Notes: a model not told the origin generated them from the sequence alone. Shown: positions 40,472 to 49,001, counted from the first letter of the stretch. The stretch: DNA of 64,000 nt from HK1 sp965204915 (GCA_965204915.1 OZ242023.1:868001-932000); one strand, 5' to 3'. Translations and numbers: made by a program.

Positions 40472-43090
40472 ATGGCGAAAGCACCGAAGAAGCGCAAGCG
40501 CAACGTCGAGAGCTATGCGCATACCGACAAGGAGCGCACGAACAACCCGCCCGTCGGCCTGGTCACGCCGGAGACCGACCGGGATGCGGGCCGCAGGACC
40601 TACGCCCACGACCCCCACATCGACCCGCAGCTCTCCTGGGCCGGCAAGGCCGAACACACCTCGTTCGAAACCCCGACCGTCTCCCTGCACGTCCACGAGC
40701 GCATCGACCCGCGCACCGTCGTGGAGGCGGTGAGGAAGCGCAACGGCGCGTCATCCCAAGGCCAGGGCTTGCAGGGCTCCCTGTTCGACGCGCCGGAGGA
40801 GAACCCGCCCATCCGGCAGGCCATCGACTTCTACCGCCACCGGCACAACTGGACCAACCGCTTGGTCGCCGGCGACAGCCTGCTGGTGATGAACAGCCTC
40901 CTGGAGAAGGAGGGCTTGGGCGGGCAGGTGCAGATGGTCTACGTCGACCCGCCCTACGGCATCCGCTACGGCTCCAACTTCCAGCCCTTCGTCCACCGGC
41001 AGGACGTGACCGACGGCCGGGACGAGGATCTGACCGGGGAGCCGGAGACGATCCGTGCCTTCCGGGACACTTGGGAGCTCGGCATCCACTCCTACCTGAC
41101 CTACCTGCGCGACCGTCTGCTGCTGGCGCGGGAGCTTCTGCACGAGAGCGGAAGCTGCTTCGTGCAGATCGGCAAGGAGAACGTCCATCGCGCGGGCGTG
41201 GTGATGGACGAGATCTTCGGCGCGGGGAACCGGGTGGCGACCGTTTCCTACGCGACCACCAGCGGCAGTGCGGCCAATACCCTGCCGGAGGTCGCCGACT
41301 ACCTGCTCTGGTACGCCAAGGATCGGCAGCGCGTGAAGTACCGGCAGTTGTATGAAAAGCTCACGCGGCGTGAGTTGATCGAGCTCTTCAGTTGGCACGT
41401 GATGGTTGAGCTGCCGGACGGACGATGCCGCAAGCCCACCCCCGAGGAATGTTTTGATCCGGATCGATATTTGCCGAAAGACTCGCGAATTTACGAACGT
41501 CGAAGTCTCGATTCCCAAGGTATATCCACGACCGGGCGTTCCGAACCCTACGAGTGGAATGGGCGCCTCTTTCGCTGCGCTCAAGGCGCACACTGGAGAG
41601 TCTCCCCGGAAGGTCTCGACCGGCTCGCCAGCCTGAATCGGCTGGAGGCTTTGGAGGGACAGACCTCACTGAGATGGAAACGATACGAAGACGAGGTGCC
41701 GGGACGGCGGATCAACAACATCTGGGCCGCGCAGATGTCGCCAAGCGACAAACGCTACGTGGTACAGACGGCCACGAAGGCCATCCAGCGCTGCATCCTG
41801 ATGAGTACGGACCCCGGCGATCTGGTGTTCGACCCCACCTGCGGCTCCGGCACGACCGCCCACGTCGCCGAGCAATGGGGCCGAAGGTGGGTCGTCTGCG
41901 ACACCTCGCGGGTGGCGGTGGCGATCGCGCGGCAGCGGCTGATGACCGCGAACTTCGACTACTACGAGCTGGCCCATCCCGATGAAGGCGTCGGGTCCGG
42001 GTTCCGATACCGCGGCGTCGCAAACGTATCCGCCGGAACCCTCGCCTATGACGAGCCGCCCAACGAAGTCACGCTCTACGACCAGCCGCACGTCGACCGC
42101 GCCAAGGCCCGCGTCACCGGGCCGTTCACCGTGGAGGCGGTCCCCGCCCCGGTGGTGAAGCCCCTCGACGAGTTCGACGACGACCTCGAATCCGACCCCG
42201 CCGGTGCGCTACCGCCGCCCGCCGACGAATCCGTTGCGCGCTCCGGCGAAACCCTGCGGCAGGGCGACTGGCGTGACGAGTTGCTGAAGACCGGCATTCG
42301 CGGCAAGGCCGGCCAGCACATCTCCTTCGCCCGGCTGGAGCCGTTGCCGGGCGCCTCCTGGCTGCACGTCGAGGGCGAGACCCACCCGGACGCCGCCGGC
42401 GCGGACGAAATCCGGGACGGGGGAACCGCCTGGAACGCCGAGCGCGTCGTCGTCTCCTTCGGCCCCGACCACACGCCCTTGGAGCAACGCCAGGTCGCGC
42501 TGGCCATCGAGGAGGCGCAGACCCTCGTGCCCCGCCCGAAGGTCATCGTCTTCGCCGCCTTTCAGTTCGACCCCGAGGCCGCCAAGGACATCGACGAGAC
42601 TAGATGGCCCGGCGTCACGCTCCTCAAGGCGCAGATGAACGCCGACCTGCTCACCGAGGACCTCAAGAGGAAGCGCGCCAGCAACGAGAGCTTCTGGCTG
42701 ATCGGCCAACCGGACGTCGAGATCTCGAAGGTCCCCGACGGTGAGCACGCCGGCAAGCACCGCGTCTCGGTCCAGGGCTTCGACTACTACAACACCAGGA
42801 CCGGCGGCGTGGAATCCGGCGGCAGGGAGCACATCGCGCTGTGGATGCTGGATCCGGACTACGACGGCCGCAGCCTGTTCCCGCGCCAAGTCTTCTTCCC
42901 GATGGCCGGCGCCAAGGACGGCTGGTCCCGCCTCGCCCGCAACCTCAAGGCCGAGATCGACCAGGACCTGATTGGAGCGTACCGCGGCACGGTCTCCCTC
43001 CCCTTCGAGCCCGGCGAACACGGCCGAGCGGCGGTCAAGATCGTGGATGACAGGGGGATCGAGAGCTTGAAGATCGTGGAGGTGAAGTGA
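40472..43090 (+). CDS. Site-specific DNA methyltransferase (type III Mod-like)
   Basis: An 872-residue DNA N6-adenine/N4-cytosine methyltransferase of the beta class: the catalytic motif DPPY is in VYVDPPYGIRYGSNF near residue 158, and the SAM-binding motif in FDPTCGSGTTAHVAEQWG near 453. The region between them and the ~370-residue C-terminal part should hold target recognition. It matches Mod proteins that pair with large helicase-type Res subunits. Its stop overlaps the tcmP start by one base, and tcmP, DUF5131 and the Res start follow without gaps, so all four are one operon. The N-terminal 262 codons are duplicated at 36307. Confidence 0.93.
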   Translation: MAKAPKKRKRNVESYAHTDKERTNNPPVGLVTPETDRDAGRRTYAHDPHIDPQLSWAGKAEHTSFETPTVSLHVHERIDPRTVVEAVRKRNGASSQGQGLQGSLFDAPEENPPIRQAIDFYRHRHNWTNRLVAGDSLLVMNSLLEKEGLGGQVQMVYVDPPYGIRYGSNFQPFVHRQDVTDGRDEDLTGEPETIRAFRDTWELGIHSYLTYLRDRLLLARELLHESGSCFVQIGKENVHRAGVVMDEIFGAGNRVATVSYATTSGSAANTLPEVADYLLWYAKDRQRVKYRQLYEKLTRRELIELFSWHVMVELPDGRCRKPTPEECFDPDRYLPKDSRIYERRSLDSQGISTTGRSEPYEWNGRLFRCAQGAHWRVSPEGLDRLASLNRLEALEGQTSLRWKRYEDEVPGRRINNIWAAQMSPSDKRYVVQTATKAIQRCILMSTDPGDLVFDPTCGSGTTAHVAEQWGRRWVVCDTSRVAVAIARQRLMTANFDYYELAHPDEGVGSGFRYRGVANVSAGTLAYDEPPNEVTLYDQPHVDRAKARVTGPFTVEAVPAPVVKPLDEFDDDLESDPAGALPPPADESVARSGETLRQGDWRDELLKTGIRGKAGQHISFARLEPLPGASWLHVEGETHPDAAGADEIRDGGTAWNAERVVVSFGPDHTPLEQRQVALAIEEAQTLVPRPKVIVFAAFQFDPEAAKDIDETRWPGVTLLKAQMNADLLTEDLKRKRASNESFWLIGQPDVEISKVPDGEHAGKHRVSVQGFDYYNTRTGGVESGGREHIALWMLDPDYDGRSLFPRQVFFPMAGAKDGWSRLARNLKAEIDQDLIGAYRGTVSLPFEPGEHGRAAVKIVDDRGIESLKIVEVK

Positions 43091-43935
43091 TGGGTCGAGT
43101 GACCGGATCCAGGGCGAGTTACGGCGGGCAGTGGACCATCGAGAAGTTGGATATACTGGAAACGTACCTGGAAGCCTACACAACCGCGCTCAAGAAACAG
43201 CCGTTCAAACTGCTGTACCTCGACGCATTTGCCGGCACCGGCTACGTGGAGCTCGATCGGGGCGAGGATGCCGAATTCATACGTGGTTCGGCTCAAAGGG
43301 CGATCAACGTGAGAGACAAACCCTTCGACGAACTGATCTTCGTCGAGAAAGATCAGGATCGATGCACTGAATTGGAAAGTCTGAAAAACGAATATCCACG
43401 AAGAAATATCCGGATCGAAAACTCGGATGCGAACGATTTTCTGCGCGGTCTTCGGAAAGACTGGCGTGGCTGGCGCGGCGTCCTCTTTCTCGATCCGTTC
43501 GCCACGCAGATCCACTGGACGACCATCGAAGCGATTGCGGGCTTCAAGGCCCTGGACACTTGGATTCTCTTTCCGACGTCCGCGATCGCGCGAATGTTGC
43601 CGACGTCGAAAAAGCCCGACGATATCGAGCCGAAATGGGCGGATCGGCTGACGAGTGTATTCGGCAACGGCGCTTGGCGGCGTCTGTATCAGCAATCTCC
43701 CCAAGCGTCTTTGTTCGGAGAGCCCGATTTGGAGCGGACGGAAGGCGTTGACAGTCTGCTCTCGATTTACAAACAAAACCTTCAAGAATTGTTTGGGGAC
43801 AGATTTCTTGAACAATCTCGGACATTGAGAAATTCGACAAATGCCCCGCTGTTCGAGTTCATCTTTTGCGTCGGGAGTCCCGCGGGCATCGGTCCCGCCA
43901 GACGCATCGCACGACATATTCTGGAGAAGTTGTAG
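43090..43935 (+). CDS. tcmP: Three-Cys-motif partner protein TcmP
   Basis: A 281-residue protein of the TcmP family, Rossmann-like and related to methyltransferases. The start TIEKLDILETYLEAY is typical, followed by LLYLDAFAGTGYVEL, FVEKDQDRCTELESL with an acidic SAM-type residue and GVLFLDPFATQIHWTTIEAI. TcmP genes are regularly found next to DUF5131 genes, as here. The chemical role is not established. Location between mod and res suggests involvement in the restriction system or in its modification. Confidence 0.92.
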   Translation: MGRVTGSRASYGGQWTIEKLDILETYLEAYTTALKKQPFKLLYLDAFAGTGYVELDRGEDAEFIRGSAQRAINVRDKPFDELIFVEKDQDRCTELESLKNEYPRRNIRIENSDANDFLRGLRKDWRGWRGVLFLDPFATQIHWTTIEAIAGFKALDTWILFPTSAIARMLPTSKKPDDIEPKWADRLTSVFGNGAWRRLYQQSPQASLFGEPDLERTEGVDSLLSIYKQNLQELFGDRFLEQSRTLRNSTNAPLFEFIFCVGSPAGIGPARRIARHILEKL

Positions 43936-43937
43936 CC

Positions 43938-44657
43938 ATGTCCGCGCGCTCCAACATCGAATGGACGCAGGTCACGTGGAATCCGGTAACCGGCTGTACG
44001 AAGATCAGCCACGGATGCCGGCATTGCTACGCGGAACGCATGTCGAAACGCCTGCGAGCCATGGGAGCCAGGAAGTACAAAGCTGGCTTTTCGGTTACCA
44101 CGCACTCCGAAACGCTCGGAGAGCCTCTGACCTGGAAGAAACCCCGTGTCGTTTTCGTCAACTCCATGTCCGACTTGTTTCACGAAGCGGTTCCGGCGGA
44201 CTTCATCGAGTCCGTATTCGAGATCATGAACCAAGCATCTCAACACACCTTTCAAGTACTTACAAAGCGTCCAGCTCGTGTCGGCCGCCTTGAAAAACGG
44301 CTTCATTGGTCTTCCAACATCTGGCTTGGCGCGAGCATCGAGTCCGAACGGTGGCTCGGGCGGTTGACAGAACTCAGGGAGACGGGCGCCCGAACGAAAT
44401 TTCTGTCGCTCGAACCCCTGCTCGGGCCGCTTTCGGACCTCAACTTGGGCGGGGTAGACTGGGTCATCGTCGGCGGTGAATCCGGTCCGGGAGCCCGTCC
44501 GATGCGGGCGGATTGGGTCAGAGAAATCCGCGACAACTGTGTGAACCATGAAATTCCATTTTTCTTCAAGCAATGGGGCGGGGTCTTCAAGAAGCGGACA
44601 GGCCGCCTGCTGGATAACAGAATTTGGGAGCAAATGCCGATCAGGGGGCGCCAGTGA
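43938..44657 (+). CDS. DUF5131 (phage Gp37/Gp68) three-Cys-motif protein
   Basis: A 239-residue protein of the Gp37/Gp68 family. It begins SNIEWTQVTWNPVTGCTKIS, with three cysteines in the pattern C-x6-C-x2-C (CTKISHGCRHC) that may bind an iron-sulfur cluster, reminiscent of radical-SAM-like proteins. Further family blocks are RVVFVNSMSDLFHEAVPADF, LTKRPARV, NIWLGASIE and WVIVGGESGPGARPM. It starts two bases after the tcmP stop and overlaps the Res remnant by four bases. Function is unknown; the pair is common in phages and mobile islands. Confidence 0.92.
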   Translation: MSARSNIEWTQVTWNPVTGCTKISHGCRHCYAERMSKRLRAMGARKYKAGFSVTTHSETLGEPLTWKKPRVVFVNSMSDLFHEAVPADFIESVFEIMNQASQHTFQVLTKRPARVGRLEKRLHWSSNIWLGASIESERWLGRLTELRETGARTKFLSLEPLLGPLSDLNLGGVDWVIVGGESGPGARPMRADWVREIRDNCVNHEIPFFFKQWGGVFKKRTGRLLDNRIWEQMPIRGRQ

Positions 44658-44788
44658 GATCACGAACGCCCATTACCATTGACCGGTTGATCGTCAATCC
44701 GCCCAGCGAGGCCCGGCGTGAGGAGACTATCTACGTCTTGCGGACTATGCCGGTGCCGGAAGATGGAACCCGTCAAGGAGTTGAATAG
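44654..44788 (+). pseudogene. Type III restriction Res subunit, N-terminal remnant
   Basis: A 44-residue frame beginning at GTG within the DUF5131 stop: TPITIDRLIVNPPSEARREE matches the start of Res proteins (compare TTIDRLIVNSPYEEPVHHW at 49925). Homology ends after about 25 residues and a stop follows. The original operon was therefore mod-tcmP-DUF5131-res, with res lost here. Confidence 0.72.
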
Positions 44789-45131
44789 CACGGGATTCAA
44801 CCTAGATGTGAATCGCACCTTGTAGGTACGAATTTCGCTTTATCCGAACTCCGATAGCGAGGAGAAATCCATGAATCCAGAAATATCCATTCCAATAGCT
44901 CGGCTATCGGAATACTGCCGAACCAACGGAATCAAGCGGCTCGACCTCTTCGGCTCTGCGCTCCGCGCGGACTTCGGACCCGAAAGCGACATTGATCTCT
45001 TGGTGCAGTTCAAGCCGGATCGGAAGCTCGGTCTCCTCGATTTTGTCCGCATCGAGCAGGAGTTTTCCGAGATCTTCGGCAGGAAGGTGGATCTGATTGA
45101 ACGCCTCGACGTCGAACGAAGCCGGAATTAC

Positions 45132-45360
45132 CTGTCAGTTGCATAAGATGTCGGCCCATACGCACGTTCACTGCGCAAAACACGGGATTTTCTGGCCGAA
45201 ACAGGGTGTGGCTCAAATTCACTGCCAGTGAGGATAAGCCACACGCGCTAACGGCCGTCTTCAGACCGTCATTCCCGCTTTCGCGGGAATGACGGACTTT
45301 CTCGGAGCTCGCTCCCGGTTTGATCGGGGGAATAACGGACCTTTCGATTTATGCAACAAT
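45132..45360. mobile_element. MITE-like insertion in the MNT antitoxin gene
   Basis: About 229 bases interrupt the MNT gene. Inverted terminal words GTTGCATAA (45138-45146) and TTATGCAAC (45349-45357) lie close to the ends, and near-identical 9-mers cggaattac (45123-45131) and cgggattac (45361-45369) flank it as a probable target duplication. It codes for nothing and contains a REP-type palindrome (45266-45295). Confidence 0.75.
45266..45295. repeat. REP-type palindrome (copy 2), inside the MITE-like element
   Basis: A nearly perfect palindrome CCGTCATTCCCGCTTTCGCG continuing to GGAATGACGG, related to the element at 4312-4340. It would form a 12-13-bp stem. Confidence 0.8.
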
Positions 45361-45409
45361 CGGGATTACATCCGCCGTGCAGCGATCCTCGAATCAGCGG
45401 AGACGATCT

Positions 45410-45718
45410 ATGCGGCGTGACGACGCCTTGTTGCTCGACATGCTGTTGTCGGCCCGTCGCGCGGTGAGATTCGCCGCGCCGCTGACGTTCTCCGAGTTCG
45501 AGAACGGCGACCTGCATCAATTGGCCATTTTGAAGGCCGTCGAAACCATCGGGGAAGCGGCGTCACGGATCAGCGAGGAGACGAAGGCCGGGCATCCGGA
45601 CATCCCCTGGGCGGAGATCATCGGAATGCGCAACCGCCTCGTGCACGGCTACTTCGCGATCCAGCTCGACATCGTGCCGCCGTACCGGGCGGAGCGCCGC
45701 CGGGACGGACGGGTGTAG
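45410..45718 (+). CDS. HEPN-domain (DUF86) toxin, C-terminally altered
   Basis: A 102-residue HEPN/DUF86 protein: RRDDALLLDMLLSARRAVRF, LHQLAILKAVETIGEAASRI and the RNase motif R-x4-H in GMRNRLVHGYFAIQLDIV. After LDIV, where relatives continue W-T-----LP-L, the sequence changes to PPYRAERRRDGRV, so the last helix is replaced or lost. It overlaps the end of the original MNT frame. With a disrupted MNT partner the pair is probably inactive or unbalanced. Confidence 0.78.
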   Translation: MRRDDALLLDMLLSARRAVRFAAPLTFSEFENGDLHQLAILKAVETIGEAASRISEETKAGHPDIPWAEIIGMRNRLVHGYFAIQLDIVPPYRAERRRDGRV

Positions 45719-45904
45719 CGGGGTAGGGACCCTCGCCCGCGCAGGAAGACGAACAGGCGGCGCAGCGGCCCTCTCCCGGGCCCGTGCGGGACCGGCCACG
45801 CTTCAGGGTAAAGTCAGCATTCCATACGGGTAGGTACGGCTTGGAACCCCTCACGATTGCGTATCAGAATCGGTCTCCCATACCCGATTCACCCGGAGAG
45901 CCCC

Positions 45905-47890
45905 GTGGCCGCTGGCATTGACGACGGGCAAGCGCACGCCATCGCTGCGGGCTCCGAGCTTGCGACGAAGGCCGATACCGTGAGCTGCGGATCTCCCGGA
46001 GCGCCGGCGGAACCGGAGCTGCCGATGCTGCACCGGCTGGCCGTCGTCTACCTGATGCTGCCGGTGGTGGTGTGGCTGGTGGGCTGGTTCGAGTGGTGGC
46101 TCGGCCTCCCGGCCGCCGCGCTGCTGGTGGGCGCGCTCCGCCGCCCCCTCTCCGGGCCATGGCGGCTGCGCGCGCCGACCCCCGCCGAGGCGGTGGTCCT
46201 CGCGGTGGCCGCCCTCTGGGTCCTGGCGACCCCCGCCGGCGGCATGTTCGACCCGCGCAACCTCGACTTCTTCGGGTACCGGGCGACCCTGCTCGATCTG
46301 GGCCGCCACCCCTGGCCCACGTACCTGCCCGACCCGCTGGCCGCCTGGCGGCCCGCGCCCGCCGAAGGTCCGCCGGCCACGCCGCCGCTGCTGCGCTACT
46401 ACCTCGGATGGTTCATGGTTCCGGGGCTGGCCGCCCACTGGCTCGGACCGGCGGTGCTGAGCTGGGCGGTCGCCCTGTGGACCTGGGCCGGGGTCGCCCT
46501 CGTCGCGCTGCTGTTCACCCGCGGGCGGCGCGGATGGGCGCTGGTCATCGCCCTCGCCGTTCTCGTCTTCTTCAGCGGGGTGAGCTTCGCAAGCCTGCCG
46601 GCAATCAAGGGATGGGAGTGGATCGACAGCGCCATCGAACATCGGGACTGGTATACCCTCCTGGTCTACGAGCCGAAGTTCCTGTGGATCTGGTCCCCAA
46701 CGGCCACCCTGAAGTCGTCGCCCCACCACTTCCTGGCCGCCGGACTGTACACCCTGCTCTGCCTGCATCTCTGCCGCCAGCCCCGGTTCCTGGCCGTGCT
46801 CGGGGTGCTGCTGGCGGCGGCCCCGTTCTGGTCCGCGTTCGTGGCCGTGTGGCTGCTGCCTCTGCTCGCGGCGGTGCTGTGGATGAACGGGGTGCGCCCG
46901 TTCCTGCGCTGGCCCAACCTGTGCCTGGCGGGGCCGCTGTTCGGGGTGGTGGTGCTGTACCTGACCGCCGGGGCGATGGACTTCCCGCAGGGCTGGCTAT
47001 GGCAGAAGGAGGGATACGACTGGCTGCGGCTGATGCGCCGGCTGCCCTTGTTCTACCTGAGCGAGTTCCTGCTGCTGGCGGTGCTGCTGGCGATGGTCCG
47101 CCCGGCGGTGCGCCGGGAGCCCTTCTTCATCGCTGCGGTGGCGGCCCTGCTGCTCCTGCCCCTGTACTGGTACGGGAATGTGAACGAGCTCCTGTATCGT
47201 GGGTCGCAGCCGGCGCTGTTCGTGCTGGGCTGGCTCTGCGCCGGGGCGGTGGCGCGGGGCGGGGGGGCGCTCGTGCGCCGGGGCGGGCTCCGCCGCCGGG
47301 CCGCGTTCGCGGGGCTGGTGCTCGTACTCGGCCTGGGGGCGCTCAACCCGGCGGCGGATCTGGTATGGCCCCTCCTGAGGTACAGCCCGTACCGCTATGA
47401 ATACGCCGGGCACACCATCCTGGTGGATCTGCCCCCCGAGTGGCGGCACCAGAGGGTCGAGCGCGACCCGCCGGACCTGCTCCGGCGGCTGCTGCGCGAG
47501 CCCGCGCCCTTCCCCGAGCGCCGCATCCCCGACGAGCCCATCATCCAATCCGGCTTCGACGTGTACCTCGACCACGGCACGCTCATCTACGTCAAGGATC
47601 GATGCACACCCGAGGATGTGGAGGGGCACATCTTCGTGAAGGTGGCCCCCGTGAGCCCGGAGGATCTGCCGGCGGACCGCCGGCGGCAGGGGCTCCGATA
47701 CGAGCAACTGTTCCGCGCTAGCCTGGAGAGGGTCGGAGACCGGTGCCTGGCCGGCAGGTCGCTTCCCACGTATCCGGTGGACCACGTCGTCACCTGGCAG
47801 CGGGCACGGCGGTGGGAGCGGGGGCGGTGGTTGCGCCGGGAGCTCTGGCGAGCGGAGGCCGCCCTTGGCGCCGCCTCTCCGGCGCCGTAG
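45905..47890 (+). CDS. Polytopic membrane protein with C-terminal FDVYL-type domain (third family member)
   Basis: A protein of about 660 residues with some 10-12 membrane segments (LMLPVVVWLVGWFEWWLGLP near the start) and the loop SSPHHFLAAGLYTLLCLHLC. The soluble C-terminus carries the domain shared with the 11431 protein: PIIQSGFDVYLDHGTLIYVK, DRCTPEDVEGHIFVKVAPVS, a DLPADRRR-GL segment, GDRCLAGRSLPTYPVDHVV. The start is uncertain: GTG 45905 is used, but ATG 46025 (MLHRLAVVYLMLP) directly before the first helix is also possible. No named family; architecture suggests a membrane enzyme of surface polysaccharide or lipid metabolism. Confidence 0.75.
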   Translation: MAAGIDDGQAHAIAAGSELATKADTVSCGSPGAPAEPELPMLHRLAVVYLMLPVVVWLVGWFEWWLGLPAAALLVGALRRPLSGPWRLRAPTPAEAVVLAVAALWVLATPAGGMFDPRNLDFFGYRATLLDLGRHPWPTYLPDPLAAWRPAPAEGPPATPPLLRYYLGWFMVPGLAAHWLGPAVLSWAVALWTWAGVALVALLFTRGRRGWALVIALAVLVFFSGVSFASLPAIKGWEWIDSAIEHRDWYTLLVYEPKFLWIWSPTATLKSSPHHFLAAGLYTLLCLHLCRQPRFLAVLGVLLAAAPFWSAFVAVWLLPLLAAVLWMNGVRPFLRWPNLCLAGPLFGVVVLYLTAGAMDFPQGWLWQKEGYDWLRLMRRLPLFYLSEFLLLAVLLAMVRPAVRREPFFIAAVAALLLLPLYWYGNVNELLYRGSQPALFVLGWLCAGAVARGGGALVRRGGLRRRAAFAGLVLVLGLGALNPAADLVWPLLRYSPYRYEYAGHTILVDLPPEWRHQRVERDPPDLLRRLLREPAPFPERRIPDEPIIQSGFDVYLDHGTLIYVKDRCTPEDVEGHIFVKVAPVSPEDLPADRRRQGLRYEQLFRASLERVGDRCLAGRSLPTYPVDHVVTWQRARRWERGRWLRRELWRAEAALGAASPAP

Positions 47891-48607
47891 ACGTTGACCG
47901 TGACGTTCCCTCGGCATTCCGGCCCCGCGCGGGGGGTCGCCGCCGCCTTGCCCAGCCCGCCGCACCCGGAACATCGTTCGGTTCGAGTCGTCATCGTCAC
48001 GTCCCCCGCGACTGTCGCACCTCGGCGCTCCCGTGCCGGCCCTCGTCGAGTCGAGCACGCGCGACAGGCACGCCCTGCAGTACCGTGGATTCCGGTGCGC
48101 CGAAGTGAAGGCCGTCCTGCACATCGACACGACACCGCCGGTTCGCCCACGGCATGCGCTCCTCCTTCGGCCACCCCGCGAGCTCGCTCAGGCGCCGTGG
48201 CCCGCTTCTACGAGCAGGAAGCCGAGCAGTAGCCGCCGCTCGACTCGCTACCGGGACGTTACCGCGCCCGCGAAGCCGCCTCTACGCCGCCCTACGGGAC
48301 GGACGCGCCCCGGGCCTACCGGCACGCCCGAACCCCGATCGGCGCCCCACGGGACGCCGAGCCGCCCGCGAAGCCGGAAACGGTTTCCGGTCCGCATCGT
48401 GGCCGTCGGCGCGGGGCCGGCATCGTTTGAAGTCCACAACTCTCGACGTGCCGTTCCTGCCCGGTGGTTTCAATCGCCCCGGGCCGGACATGACGTACGT
48501 CGCGGATCGCATCAGACGGACATCGTTGGTCAACTACTTTGAACCTTGTCCAATGGTGGTCGCGGACCTTCCGATCTCCGATCTGCCGAGGACGGTCGGG
48601 TTGCGTC
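47891..48607. other. Spacer with inverted 118-bp repeat and gene relics
   Basis: No intact gene. The region contains 48191-48309, the reverse-complement copy of 11171-11289, including a plus-strand coding end VARFYEQEAEQ with stop at 48232. Upstream, a frame around 48050-48130 (HALQYRGFRCAEVKAVLHID) has no recognisable family. Confidence 0.5.
48191..48309 (+). repeat. 118-bp repeat (inverted copy of 11171-11289)
   Basis: See 11171-11289. The two copies are about 37 kb apart in opposite orientation and could mediate inversion. Confidence 0.75.
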
Positions 48608-48636
48608 TTGCATCGTAACTACAACGTAGTTACATT
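48608..48636 (+). promoter_or_regulatory. brnTA promoter with operator between -35 and -10
   Basis: TTGCAT (48608-48613) and TACATT (48631-48636) are spaced by 17 bases, a good sigma-70 arrangement. A perfect inverted repeat GTAACTAC-aac-GTAGTTAC (48615-48633) fills the spacer and -10 edge, so a bound BrnTA complex would block polymerase. Confidence 0.6.
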
Positions 48637-48707
48637 GCGGATGCACGTGAGCATCGGGTCCTGGAAGGCGGAACGGGAGGCGCGGCCAGGACAACGGGCC
48701 AGGAATC

Positions 48708-49001
48708 ATGGACGGGCCGGAATTCGAATGGGACGAATCCAAGGATGCGGAGAATCGACGCAAACACGGTGTGGCTTTCGAGGAAACCAGGACGGTGTTC
48801 CTGGATGATTTCGCCCGATTGATCGCCGATCCGGATCACTCGATCGGCGAAGAACGCTTCCTTCTGCTCGGTATGGGCGCACGCCGGCGCATCCTCGTCG
48901 TGTGCCATCTCGATATGGGGTCTGGCGTGATTCGCATCATTTCGGCCCGCCGGGCCAATCGCCGCGAGCGCAAGCAATACGAGGACTTTCGCCATGCGTG
49001 A
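48708..49001 (+). CDS. brnT: BrnT RNase toxin
   Basis: A 97-residue BrnT with the RelE-like fold. It shows the family start FEWDESKDAENRRKHGVAFE, then ERFLLLGMGARRRILVVCHL and the C-terminal IRIISARRANRRERKQYED. It overlaps brnA by eight bases, the standard brnT-brnA order. An inverted repeat upstream is the likely autoregulatory site. Confidence 0.95.
   Translation: MDGPEFEWDESKDAENRRKHGVAFEETRTVFLDDFARLIADPDHSIGEERFLLLGMGARRRILVVCHLDMGSGVIRIISARRANRRERKQYEDFRHA

Larger units (their letters stand above)
44871..45420 (+). pseudogene. mntA: MNT-type nucleotidyltransferase antitoxin, split by insertion
   Basis: The main part (44871-45146) encodes IPIARLSEYCRTNGIKRLDL then FGSALRADFGPESDIDLLVQ, the nucleotidyltransferase motif GS-x10-D-x-D, and ends RSRNYLSVA at a stop inside an insertion. 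The true C-terminus, RDYIRRAAILESAETIYAA, is encoded at 45361-45420 and its stop overlaps the HEPN start. The intervening 45132-45360 is a MITE-like insertion. The truncated 91-residue protein retains the active site but lacks the last helix. MNT proteins AMPylate and neutralise HEPN toxins. Confidence 0.85.
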
